This document shows, piece after piece, positions 1 to 6,955 of a DNA stretch of 13,815 bases. The notes beneath the pieces are model-generated. The model made no database searches. It was not told the origin of the DNA and saw only the letters and a program-made list of their open reading frames with translations. Each line of letters begins with the position of its first letter. Within the stretch, counting starts at the first letter, position 1. The stretch is taken from assembly GCA_002369525.1 (NCBI GenBank), contig DFFN01000092.1:1-13815 (forward strand), in the 5' to 3' direction. The position numbers were made by a program, and so were the translations under genes. Source of the DNA: Lachnoclostridium sp. UBA3775 (GTDB lineage: Bacteria; Bacillota; Clostridia; Lachnospirales; Lachnospiraceae).

Positions 1-372
1 CCGCAGAACCGGTTCTGGAAGGTGGCAGCAGCGGTTTTTGACGAAAAGACTCCGCTTACTATAGATGAAAAAAAGGAATTTCTGCTTAGGAATCATATTG
101 CCCTGTGGGATGTGATAAAATCCTGTGAAATTGAGGGCTCGGCTGATTCCACGATCAGAAATGTACAGCCGAACGATCTGGGAATCATACTTGAAAAAGC
201 AGACATCGCGAAGGTTTTTGTAAACGGCAGAACTTCCGAAAAGTACTATATAAGATATATTGAGCCAAAGCTCGGTATCAAGGCCATTTGTCTTCCGTCT
301 ACGAGTCCGGCAAATGCATCGTGGAACGTTGAAAAACTGACGGAAGCATGGAAGATTATAAAAATCCGGTAA
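1..372 (+). CDS. DNA-deoxyinosine / uracil DNA glycosylase, C-terminal part (5' end outside window)
   Basis: The reading frame is open from base 1, and the first residues (PQNRFWK) match the conserved H-P-Q-N-R-F-W segment of the hypoxanthine/uracil DNA glycosylase family (UDG superfamily, clostridial 'DNA-deoxyinosine glycosylase'). The GTG at 22 is therefore internal and not the start. The C-terminal half carries the family signature LPSTSPANA (about bases 292-318), which forms the DNA-intercalating/active-site loop in UDG folds, plus the ALWDVI and PNDL segments usual in this family. The enzyme would remove deaminated bases (hypoxanthine from deoxyinosine, or uracil) from DNA in the cytoplasm, starting base-excision repair. 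About 40-50 N-terminal residues with the G-x-x-P-S motif should lie upstream of the window. The gene is convergent with the phosphodiesterase gene 34 bp away. The family call is from recognised motifs; substrate preference is not visible. Confidence 0.88.
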   Translation, partial: PQNRFWKVAAAVFDEKTPLTIDEKKEFLLRNHIALWDVIKSCEIEGSADSTIRNVQPNDLGIILEKADIAKVFVNGRTSEKYYIRYIEPKLGIKAICLPSTSPANASWNVEKLTEAWKIIKIR

Positions 373-379
373 TCGGTTC

Positions 380-396
380 GGAACAGTACCTGTTTT
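380..396. terminator. weak hairpin between convergent genes
   Basis: In the 34-bp gap between two convergent genes, GAACAG and CTGTTTT can pair around a 3-base loop, with some G-T pairs and a T-run forming part of the 3' arm. It is a poor hairpin, and it is listed because it is the only structure in the gap that could end either transcript. Confidence 0.25.
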
Positions 397-406
397 CGGA
401 TAAGTT

Positions 407-2068
407 TCATTCCCTGAATCCGAGAAACTCTTTAAGTCCTTCAAAATTTTTCATGTAATCGGCCGTCAGTCCGAAAGCACCTGAGAGCAGTTCTTTATTT
501 GCTGCAAGGAATTCCTCGAAGGTTCCGCTCATTTCTTCGGGAGAAAAGAAGAAAGTGCGTGAACCGCCTGCCACACGGTCTCCGGCCTGGACAAAAGCAG
601 AGTAGCCGCCAAGCTTATGTAAACGGAACTCAAAACACTCCAGTTTCCAGCCGTGGGCATCTACGCCGTAGTCGGGCCGCACATCAAAAACTTTTTCGAC
701 TTCGTTGGCATACTGAATCCCGGTCTCATGATCCTGTACTATTGTGTTGATAAACAATTCCCCGTCCCAGCCGTCGTCATACCCTTTTTTTTCTCCGTTG
801 TCCCAGGTGTAGTACTGAATGAATTTCTTCCTGCCGTCCCTTTTTTCGATGGCATAGCTGTAGTGGGGATTAAACATGGATTTCTCGGTCCAGGGATATT
901 TTTTCTTCAGAATATCAAATGCTGCGTTTATGTAATTTTCAACATCCGTTCCGTGCGTAAAGAAATCGTTTATTATTATCAGCGGAACCCTCATCTCAGC
1001 AGAGTTTACGCCTCCGTGAGTCGATATCCATTTGGGTTTGTTAATGCTTATTCCGGAATCGCCTGTAGCTACGGCAAAATAGTCGCCCAGCATGCTCCGG
1101 AATTTTTTATGTTCCGTACCGGTACCGAAAAGCTTTTCGTCAAGAACCTCCTTTTTGGTCATAAGCCTGAACTCATCACCGTAAATTTTTTTGAACAGGC
1201 TTCTGAATTCCCTTTTCCTGCCTTTTTTAACAAAGAAATTAAGCAGTCTCGGTTCAAGTGACGGCAGGCGTACAAGGCAGTCTGTAAGCTCGGGATGGTC
1301 CTTGATGCAGGTCAGCTTGCAGTCAATATGCCCGTGATCTGCGGTAATAATAAACAGGGTATCCTTCATATTGTAAGTAAATTCTGCGATCTGCTTTTCA
1401 ATGTCGATAAGACATGACTTTATATGTTCTTCTTCATTTGATGCTCCGCCGAATTTATGGAGAATTTCATCAGTCTTATCCCAGTATGCATAAATATATT
1501 TGCGTCCGGGCTTTGCACAAAGCTCTTTTGCCATATCCATTATTTCCGAAAAACTCCCGGGCATGGGATCGGCAAATGGGGAGAGGATATATGCACTAAC
1601 ACCTGCTTCAATCAGTCTTTCCGTAACGCTTTTATATGGCGTAAGGGTTTCGGCAACCTTATACTTTGCGGCCTGTTTTTTGCTGCACTGCAGAGTGTTA
1701 TTGTAAACCGTCACATTTTCCCCGAGCTCCTTATAGTAGGTATCCCAGCCCAGCCATGCATGCTCACAGGGCATCTGTCCCGTGATAAGCGAGGTTGTCG
1801 CTGCTACGGTTGCAGAGGGAAACACAGAACTGACAGTGGTCCTTTCATGTCTGATAAGAGTGTACTTGCGATTAAGATTCCAGTCCAATACGGTCTGACC
1901 GACACCGTCAAGCACCAGCAGGATTATGTTCTTATATTCTTTGTTAAGATATTTATCGAGGTCGGGAAGGGTTTCGCCGACTGTTTCGACACCGAAGTAT
2001 TTAAGTATTGAATTGGGAATATTGACTATGCTTTTCCTGTAATCGGGATATGCTGTATATGTGTACAT
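407..2068 (-). CDS. Type I phosphodiesterase / nucleotide pyrophosphatase family protein (alkaline phosphatase superfamily)
   Basis: This 553-residue protein has the metal-binding and nucleophile pattern of the alkaline phosphatase superfamily, phosphodiesterase/nucleotide pyrophosphatase branch. Visible are LVLDGVG with Asp54, FPSAT with probable nucleophile Thr87 followed by SLITG, the segment around D197-D200-H204, ADHGH (Asp244, His245, His247) and STHGG (His351). These positions would hold two metal ions and hydrolyse a phosphodiester or phosphonate-type bond; the substrate cannot be read from sequence. There is no signal peptide or membrane helix, so a cytoplasmic enzyme is likely. Residues from about 400 to 553 lie beyond the usual catalytic domain and show no motif I recognise. 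The start is the ATG at 2066-2068, preceded only by a weak purine-rich site (GAGAAG). An extended -10 (TGCTAAAAT) lies about 50 bp upstream on the minus strand. The gene appears to be transcribed alone. Confidence 0.85.
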   Translation of the reverse strand: MYTYTAYPDYRKSIVNIPNSILKYFGVETVGETLPDLDKYLNKEYKNIILLVLDGVGQTVLDWNLNRKYTLIRHERTTVSSVFPSATVAATTSLITGQMPCEHAWLGWDTYYKELGENVTVYNNTLQCSKKQAAKYKVAETLTPYKSVTERLIEAGVSAYILSPFADPMPGSFSEIMDMAKELCAKPGRKYIYAYWDKTDEILHKFGGASNEEEHIKSCLIDIEKQIAEFTYNMKDTLFIITADHGHIDCKLTCIKDHPELTDCLVRLPSLEPRLLNFFVKKGRKREFRSLFKKIYGDEFRLMTKKEVLDEKLFGTGTEHKKFRSMLGDYFAVATGDSGISINKPKWISTHGGVNSAEMRVPLIIINDFFTHGTDVENYINAAFDILKKKYPWTEKSMFNPHYSYAIEKRDGRKKFIQYYTWDNGEKKGYDDGWDGELFINTIVQDHETGIQYANEVEKVFDVRPDYGVDAHGWKLECFEFRLHKLGGYSAFVQAGDRVAGGSRTFFFSPEEMSGTFEEFLAANKELLSGAFGLTADYMKNFEGLKEFLGFRE

Positions 2069-2119
2069 AAAATGCTTCTCTTTCTGTGTCTTACATGGAA
2101 TCTTTCAGATCACGAGAAT

Positions 2120-2128
2120 ATTTTAGCA
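2120..2128 (-). promoter_or_regulatory. possible extended -10 of the phosphodiesterase gene
   Basis: Read on the minus strand, the sequence is TGC followed by TAAAAT, an extended -10 form, about 50 bp before the ATG. No convincing -35 box is seen, so this rests on the -10 alone. Confidence 0.35.
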
Positions 2129-2196
2129 CAAAAAGAGGGGTTTGCATATAGATTTTTAATTTATTGAAAAAATAAAGATAAATAAAAATTTTTTTA

Positions 2197-2230
2197 TGGT
2201 GCACTTTTGGTGCGGAGGCCGTGATATTAT
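2197..2230 (+). promoter_or_regulatory. activator-type promoter A: tandem 7-mers TGGTGCA / TGGTGCG and -10 box
   Basis: TGGTGCA (2197-2203) is followed after 4 bp by TGGTGCG (2208-2214), giving an 11-bp period. Exactly 10 bp later comes TATTAT (2225-2230), a -10 box with an upstream TG (extended -10). There is no good -35 hexamer; the second 7-mer sits where it would be. The layout of 7 + 4 + 7, then 10 bp to the -10, is the known geometry of PhoB/OmpR-family activator sites such as the pho box. The same arrangement, with identical 7-mers, occurs at 6888-6921. An A-rich tract (12 bases at 2165-2176, identical to 6850-6861) lies upstream and could act as an UP element. It would drive the GNAT and kinase-like genes. 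Which protein binds is unknown. Confidence 0.7.
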
Positions 2231-2262
2231 ATAGAAGTAAAAAAGGAAGAATCATCCGGGAC

Positions 2263-2268
2263 AGGAGG
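2263..2268 (+). promoter_or_regulatory. ribosome binding site AGGAGG deciding the GNAT start
   Basis: A perfect AGGAGG lies 9 bp upstream of the ATG at 2278. It argues against the in-frame GTG at 2221, which would overlap the promoter -10 box and has no ribosome site. Confidence 0.85.
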
Positions 2269-2277
2269 ATAAGTGAT

Positions 2278-2847
2278 ATGAAAACGATAGTTTTAAACGG
2301 TAATCAGGAAATAATCGATGCATTCAGAGGATTTGTTCCGAAAGAATACAGTCACTATCTGGATGATGAACAGGCATTGCTTTTCGGAGAGTGCGAAGCT
2401 GAAGATGATGGCATTGCGGCATGCGGAATAACGATACTTGTGCCGGCCGGAAGGGAGCTTGTGATCAAGTGGATGTGGATGGATCCGGCCTACAGGATGA
2501 AGTCGGGCGGCAGCAACATGCTTGAAGCGGCATTTGAAACAGCGGCGGAAAACGGTTTTACCAGGGTAAGCGCCCATGTGCCTTTGGATGAGGAGGGCGA
2601 TGAGGACGGCAGCATGCTCGGGGATTTCTTTTATGATGCAGGCTTTACCGAAAACGGTACCGCAAAGCAAGGCGGGATTGCTGTAAAGAAATTGACTCTT
2701 CGTACCGCAGAGTACGAAAGATTGGAAAATAACAGGCTGAATGCCGAGGTAGCTGCCGAGAGGATAGAAAGAGCCTATAAGAAATTTCCGAAAAACTACA
2801 AGGTCGTTGATGTTGAATATTTCAGCGGTATACCCGTTGAAGAGTAA
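2278..2847 (+). CDS. GNAT-like N-acetyltransferase
   Basis: This 189-residue protein has the core pattern of the GNAT acetyltransferase fold: a beta-strand running into a helix (roughly residues 58-85: WMWMDPAYR, then a glycine-containing turn and an amphipathic helix LEAAFETAAENG). This corresponds to motif A, which binds the acetyl-CoA pyrophosphate, although the canonical R/Q-x-x-G-x-G/A is degenerate (R-M-K-S-G-G). A following strand (TRVSAHVPL) and the FFYDAGFTENG segment fit the C-terminal half of the fold. The family would transfer an acetyl group to an amine on a small molecule or protein; the target is unknown. It is acidic overall, with no signal peptide. It is the first gene of a two-gene operon, 38 bp ahead of the kinase-like gene, so the two products may act together. 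The call is to fold level only. Confidence 0.65.
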   Translation: MKTIVLNGNQEIIDAFRGFVPKEYSHYLDDEQALLFGECEAEDDGIAACGITILVPAGRELVIKWMWMDPAYRMKSGGSNMLEAAFETAAENGFTRVSAHVPLDEEGDEDGSMLGDFFYDAGFTENGTAKQGGIAVKKLTLRTAEYERLENNRLNAEVAAERIERAYKKFPKNYKVVDVEYFSGIPVEE

Positions 2848-2885
2848 GGGAAAGTGAAATCAGACCGATCTGAAGGAGAATAAAA

Positions 2886-5800
2886 ATGGCACCTACGAAT
2901 AACAGAATCAAACAGGGTAAATTTGAGAGACTGGACGAAGATACCAGGAAGCGTGCGATCAAGCTGAATGATGATTATTATGTGATCTATCCTATGGAGC
3001 TTGATCAGAACATGTATGATCTCAAGAAGGAAATCAAGGATAAAAAGAAGGATGATGTGGTCAGTGCGCGCGACAGTGCAAAAACCGAACTCAGTAAGGA
3101 AGAAACTGAAAACGATTTCAAGCTAAAGACCGGTGCGGTAAACAATTTCATGGTTAACGGCAGCTCCGTGCTCGATCGGGACTGGAGGCTCTTTAAAAAG
3201 GCTTCTCCCGAAATGCTCTGGGTAAAAAAGAGTCTTGCAGCGCTTAACAATGTCCTTGATGAGAGCATATCCGGCTATGTGAGCGACCAGGGTGTATTTA
3301 ACAGTAAAAAGTATCTGGAGAGGGTGAATACTGCCTATAACGAGTTCTTTGAAGCAGCTCAGAATTATATTGACAACAGAAATCCTTCAAGCCCTCCCGG
3401 AAAAAGAAGAAAGAGTCAGGTTGTCGATCTGTTAAACAAAGCAAAGCAGTCAAAGAGCGACCTGAATGCCATGATCGATGCCGTAAAAGACGGTGCGATC
3501 GATTTTGAAAATATGGAAGCCGGTACTGTCGCTGCCGTTAATTCCAGGAACATGATCAATCATATCAGTGCCGAGGAAGCAGCGGAAGACAGTGTTGAAT
3601 GGCAGAATGAAGGAAATTCGACAGACGTATATAAGATGAAGCTTTTGGGTCAGGATAATAATAACTATTATCTGAAAGAAAACCTTCCGTTCATCAATGA
3701 GGATCTTGGCGGTTTCCTTACCAGGCGAACCAAGCAGTTAGAGGTCAGCCGGGCAAATGCCAAGCTTGAGGTACCGGACAAGGATCATCCCGTCGAGGAA
3801 AGACTGAAGGGCGAATTGGATGATGCTGATTATGGATTCGGAATCAGATTTCTTAATACTCTGAACAATAATATCAAAAAAGCGGCTGAAATAGATAAGC
3901 CGGCATTAAGCGAAAAATATTCGAAATACTTTGCCCACAATTTCGATCAGATTTTCCACGATTTTGAAATGTACAACAAGGCAGTTGATTATCCAAAGGA
4001 TAAGGGAAATCTTACTATCGATGAGCAGATTAATGAGGCAAAAAAGAATAAAGAAAAACTGCTCGCAGAAGCGCTTGAAATGCGAAAGAATGTAATGATT
4101 GCCGAGGGAACTTATGATCCCAAAGCAAAATCTTCAGATGTGATCCGGAAGGTCAGTGCCAAGGAGTGGCTGGCCAAGCAGATGAATCTTGATAAGAAAG
4201 AAGATAAGGTTTTTCTGGATCTGCTGAACGAAATGAACGATAAGCAGATTGAAAAGATGTTCAGAGTGACCATGGGCAAGGAAGTAGAGCTTTTTGGTCA
4301 GATGAGTGCCAGCGAGATGCAGAAGTCCGGTGAAAAGGCAGCTGTCAATAATACTGCTACCTCACGTATCGCCGAGCGTTTCGGTTTTGACGATGTCATT
4401 ACTAAATCCAAGACCCAGCTTGTAAAGTTTAAGCGCAGGGACAATACTGTAGTCAACAAACTCTGCACAATTTCCGAAGAGGCACCAGGTGACGAGCTCA
4501 TTCCTTTGCTGAAAAAGGCTGAGACAGAGGGCAGAAAGATTGTTTATTCATCTGAAGCCATCAGGAACCTGATGAGGCTGCAGGCCATTGATACTTTGTG
4601 CCTCCAGAAAGACCGTCACGGAAGAAATTTCAAGTGCCGGAACGAGATAGACAAGGAAACCGGGAATATTGTAATTAAAAGCATCAAAGCCTATGATAAC
4701 GATATGTCCTTTGATCCCATTAGCCTGAAGAAAGCCTTCGATATGGAATCGGGAGAGCCGAAGAGCTTTCAGTTCCTTCCTCCGACTACCATGAAGATAA
4801 AGAAGGATTCTGCGCTCTATAAGCTTGTGCTCGGTTCATATTTCGGCATAGATGTTCTTTCACCCCAGAAGGAAGTGCCCGTACCGGAAATCACGGCCGG
4901 CGGCGCAACGATAGATCTGTCTACCATCAAGGGTGGCGGTTCCGGCCTCGCTTACGGCTTTATGAGGGTGATGGAAGATTCAAAAACAAATATCGGAAAC
5001 GGTACATATTTAAATCTTAAATTTCCCAATACTTATGAGAAGTTACAATTTAAAGGAAATGAAGCAGACAGGGAAAAATTCATTCAGGAAGCTGAGAATG
5101 AGGACTCAATAAAAAAGAGTAAAGATAAAACGGAAGATGAGGTACTCAGGGAATATGCTTGTCTGAAACTCGGAAAGCTAACCCAGAAATTGAAGGAGAT
5201 CTGGTTCAGGAGTGATGATGAGGTTAAGAAGTTTGAGGAAGAGTATAGTAAGGATCATAAAACCAGAGCTCCTTACCTGACAAGGAAACTTAAAACCAAT
5301 CTCAGCAATGAAGAAAAAGCAGAACTCACCAAAACCATCGATGAACTGGACAAACTCAGGGGAAATTTTAATTTTGAAGTTTTGACTAATGCTGAAGGTT
5401 ATAGTGTACCTTATGTAGATGCTTTCCTGAAGAGCGCTTCATTCCTTTATAACAAGACTTACGGCGATACTCCGGAGAACAGGATATATACTCAGTCAAA
5501 AGATTATAAAGCGCTCACAAATCTGATGGACAAGTCGGGTAATCTCATAATTCCTTCGATGCTCCATTTTGACAGAGAGGCTTATGATCAGCTGAAAGAG
5601 GCCAATAAACAGTTTAACGATCCGAATTCCCTGATGATCTCCCAGCTGAAAGAACTCGGCTTTTCCGAAGAGAAGATTGATGCATTAAGAAAGCGTAACC
5701 AGGAAATTCTTGACGATATAAAGACAGCATCGGACAAGGCAGCGGAATTCTATAAAGCCGCGGGCTGGAAAGGCGTAAAGGCTAAATTCCTGCTTGAGAA

Positions 5801-6698
5801 GGAGGACTATAAGGAACTTGGTTCACTCAGCGATTTCGCCGTAGATCCCGGACAGACCTATCTGGCCGTGGATAATAAGAACTATCTTACAGGATTAAGC
5901 TTTGATATGGTTAAGAACGGAAAGATAGTCAAGGTTAATTATACCGATCTTATGAGCGACAGCGAGAAGGCAGCGGCGCAGGATTACAATACCTACATCA
6001 AAGAGGACAAGAAGCGCTGGAAATATTCCGAAGAGGAAAAGCAGAAGGCGAAGAATTCTCTGGATGTTACCAATACCGCAGCTTATACCGCCACATCCAG
6101 GATGCCGAGGGAATATCTGCGTTCCATCCTTATCGATCAGGTATATGCCATTTCCCACAGAACACAGTTTGATCACGAGGTTTCCGCCAGAATTCAGGAA
6201 GGAATCTTCATCAGCAGTGTAATGGCAGGCTATGATAAGCTTAAAAAAACCATCACAATGGATCAGGTAAAGGAAATCGTGAAAAAAGAATCGCCGGAGA
6301 AGGCAGCCTTCAAAAAAGCTTTTCATACGGAAGAGGGGAAAATTTTCGGTGAAGAGCTGCGTAAGGCCATAAATGATCTGTGTAAGGACAAAAACTATAA
6401 GAAGCTGACTGTGGACAAGTTCGAAAATATGAACAAGGCTGTCTTTGAGAAAGCAATGACGAAGGTGTTTGATCTTGCAAAAGGCCGGAAGAAATCTGTT
6501 GATGAAGTAGCCGCACTGAGCGGAAAGATGAACAAGCTTGCTGAAAATTTCGGCGCTAAGATAGATTCCAAAAAGGTCCTGGAAAACTATATGAAGTTTA
6601 ATCAGGGTGTATTCAGTGCTCAGGATGCCGCAAAAATTCAGGACGGACTTAACAACAAACCAAAGGTAGTTAAAAAGGCCGGTCCCGTATTAAATTAA
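2886..6698 (+). CDS. Giant protein with predicted divergent kinase fold
   Basis: This 1270-residue protein is not one I can name. It has no signal peptide or membrane segment and is lysine/glutamate-rich and mostly helical. Residues about 100-185 form a helical module also found in the neighbouring 756-residue protein. From about 238 the pattern resembles a kinase N-lobe: a glycine-containing loop (G243-N-S-T-D-V-Y-K) and a strand ending in YYLK with Lys264, fitting the ATP-contacting lysine. A roughly 200-residue charged helical insertion follows. Then come a helix (about 486-500, TSRIAERFG) and a catalytic-loop-like DRHGRN (D576 to N581), with YDNDMSF (D604, D606) at the metal-binding position. 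D-R-H-x-x-N followed by a D-x-D/D-N-D motif is typical of HipA-, PI3/4-kinase- and actin-fragmin-kinase-like folds. Residues 640-1270 are unassigned helical sequence. A GAAGGAG site precedes the ATG. It is co-transcribed with the GNAT gene. The fold is inferred from motifs; activity and substrate are unknown. Confidence 0.6.
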   Translation: MAPTNNRIKQGKFERLDEDTRKRAIKLNDDYYVIYPMELDQNMYDLKKEIKDKKKDDVVSARDSAKTELSKEETENDFKLKTGAVNNFMVNGSSVLDRDWRLFKKASPEMLWVKKSLAALNNVLDESISGYVSDQGVFNSKKYLERVNTAYNEFFEAAQNYIDNRNPSSPPGKRRKSQVVDLLNKAKQSKSDLNAMIDAVKDGAIDFENMEAGTVAAVNSRNMINHISAEEAAEDSVEWQNEGNSTDVYKMKLLGQDNNNYYLKENLPFINEDLGGFLTRRTKQLEVSRANAKLEVPDKDHPVEERLKGELDDADYGFGIRFLNTLNNNIKKAAEIDKPALSEKYSKYFAHNFDQIFHDFEMYNKAVDYPKDKGNLTIDEQINEAKKNKEKLLAEALEMRKNVMIAEGTYDPKAKSSDVIRKVSAKEWLAKQMNLDKKEDKVFLDLLNEMNDKQIEKMFRVTMGKEVELFGQMSASEMQKSGEKAAVNNTATSRIAERFGFDDVITKSKTQLVKFKRRDNTVVNKLCTISEEAPGDELIPLLKKAETEGRKIVYSSEAIRNLMRLQAIDTLCLQKDRHGRNFKCRNEIDKETGNIVIKSIKAYDNDMSFDPISLKKAFDMESGEPKSFQFLPPTTMKIKKDSALYKLVLGSYFGIDVLSPQKEVPVPEITAGGATIDLSTIKGGGSGLAYGFMRVMEDSKTNIGNGTYLNLKFPNTYEKLQFKGNEADREKFIQEAENEDSIKKSKDKTEDEVLREYACLKLGKLTQKLKEIWFRSDDEVKKFEEEYSKDHKTRAPYLTRKLKTNLSNEEKAELTKTIDELDKLRGNFNFEVLTNAEGYSVPYVDAFLKSASFLYNKTYGDTPENRIYTQSKDYKALTNLMDKSGNLIIPSMLHFDREAYDQLKEANKQFNDPNSLMISQLKELGFSEEKIDALRKRNQEILDDIKTASDKAAEFYKAAGWKGVKAKFLLEKEDYKELGSLSDFAVDPGQTYLAVDNKNYLTGLSFDMVKNGKIVKVNYTDLMSDSEKAAAQDYNTYIKEDKKRWKYSEEEKQKAKNSLDVTNTAAYTATSRMPREYLRSILIDQVYAISHRTQFDHEVSARIQEGIFISSVMAGYDKLKKTITMDQVKEIVKKESPEKAAFKKAFHTEEGKIFGEELRKAINDLCKDKNYKKLTVDKFENMNKAVFEKAMTKVFDLAKGRKKSVDEVAALSGKMNKLAENFGAKIDSKKVLENYMKFNQGVFSAQDAAKIQDGLNNKPKVVKKAGPVLN

Positions 6699-6712
6699 TT
6701 GAATAGTTTTAC

Positions 6713-6755
6713 GAACCGCCAGGTACCCGAGGAGAGGTATCCGGCGGTTCTTTTT
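6713..6755 (+). terminator. Rho-independent terminator of the GNAT/kinase-like operon
   Basis: GAACCGCC (6713-6720) pairs perfectly with GGCGGTTC (6743-6750), and the stem continues as GGTACC with GGTA-T-CC with a single T bulge. A run of five T follows at 6751-6755. It lies 14 bp after the stop codon at 6698, so it ends the two-gene transcript before the second promoter. Confidence 0.9.
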
Positions 6756-6887
6756 ATGGCATTCGGCATACCGATACATGTAACAGGAGCATTATGGCAC
6801 AATTTCGGTTCGGTATTTGCGGTTGAAAATGCAGCTTTGCTGTTGAGAGTGAAAAAATAAATAATATTTTAACAAAATGCATATGTT

Positions 6888-6921
6888 TGGTGCATATTTG
6901 GTGCGCATTATGAGTTACAAT
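6888..6921 (+). promoter_or_regulatory. activator-type promoter B: tandem 7-mers TGGTGCA / TGGTGCG and -10 box
   Basis: TGGTGCA (6888-6894), 4 bp, TGGTGCG (6899-6905), 10 bp, then TACAAT (6916-6921). All 14 repeat bases and both spacings are identical to the promoter at 2197-2230, while the spacer bases and -10 sequence differ. No -35 box is present. This fits an activator of the PhoB/OmpR type contacting RNA polymerase from the -35 position. The predicted leader to the ATG at 6956 is short, about 28 bases, leaving little room for other control. Confidence 0.7.
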
Positions 6922-6955
6922 TAATACATAAAAATTTCCGAAAGGAGTAACTGTT

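Noticed and set aside
22..24. GTG at 22 as start of the DNA glycosylase gene
   Set aside because: The frame is open to base 1 and the residues before it (PQNRFWK) belong to the conserved family motif, so the gene simply enters from the left edge.
653..1261. 202-codon open frame on the plus strand
   Set aside because: It lies entirely opposite the phosphodiesterase gene, which has clear catalytic motifs; its product has no recognisable pattern.
2221..2277. GTG start at 2221 for the GNAT gene
   Set aside because: No ribosome site, and the codons overlap the promoter -10 box; the ATG at 2278 has a perfect AGGAGG 9 bp upstream.
5895..6326. 143-codon open frame on the minus strand
   Set aside because: Shadow of the giant kinase-like gene, with no ribosome site or family pattern.
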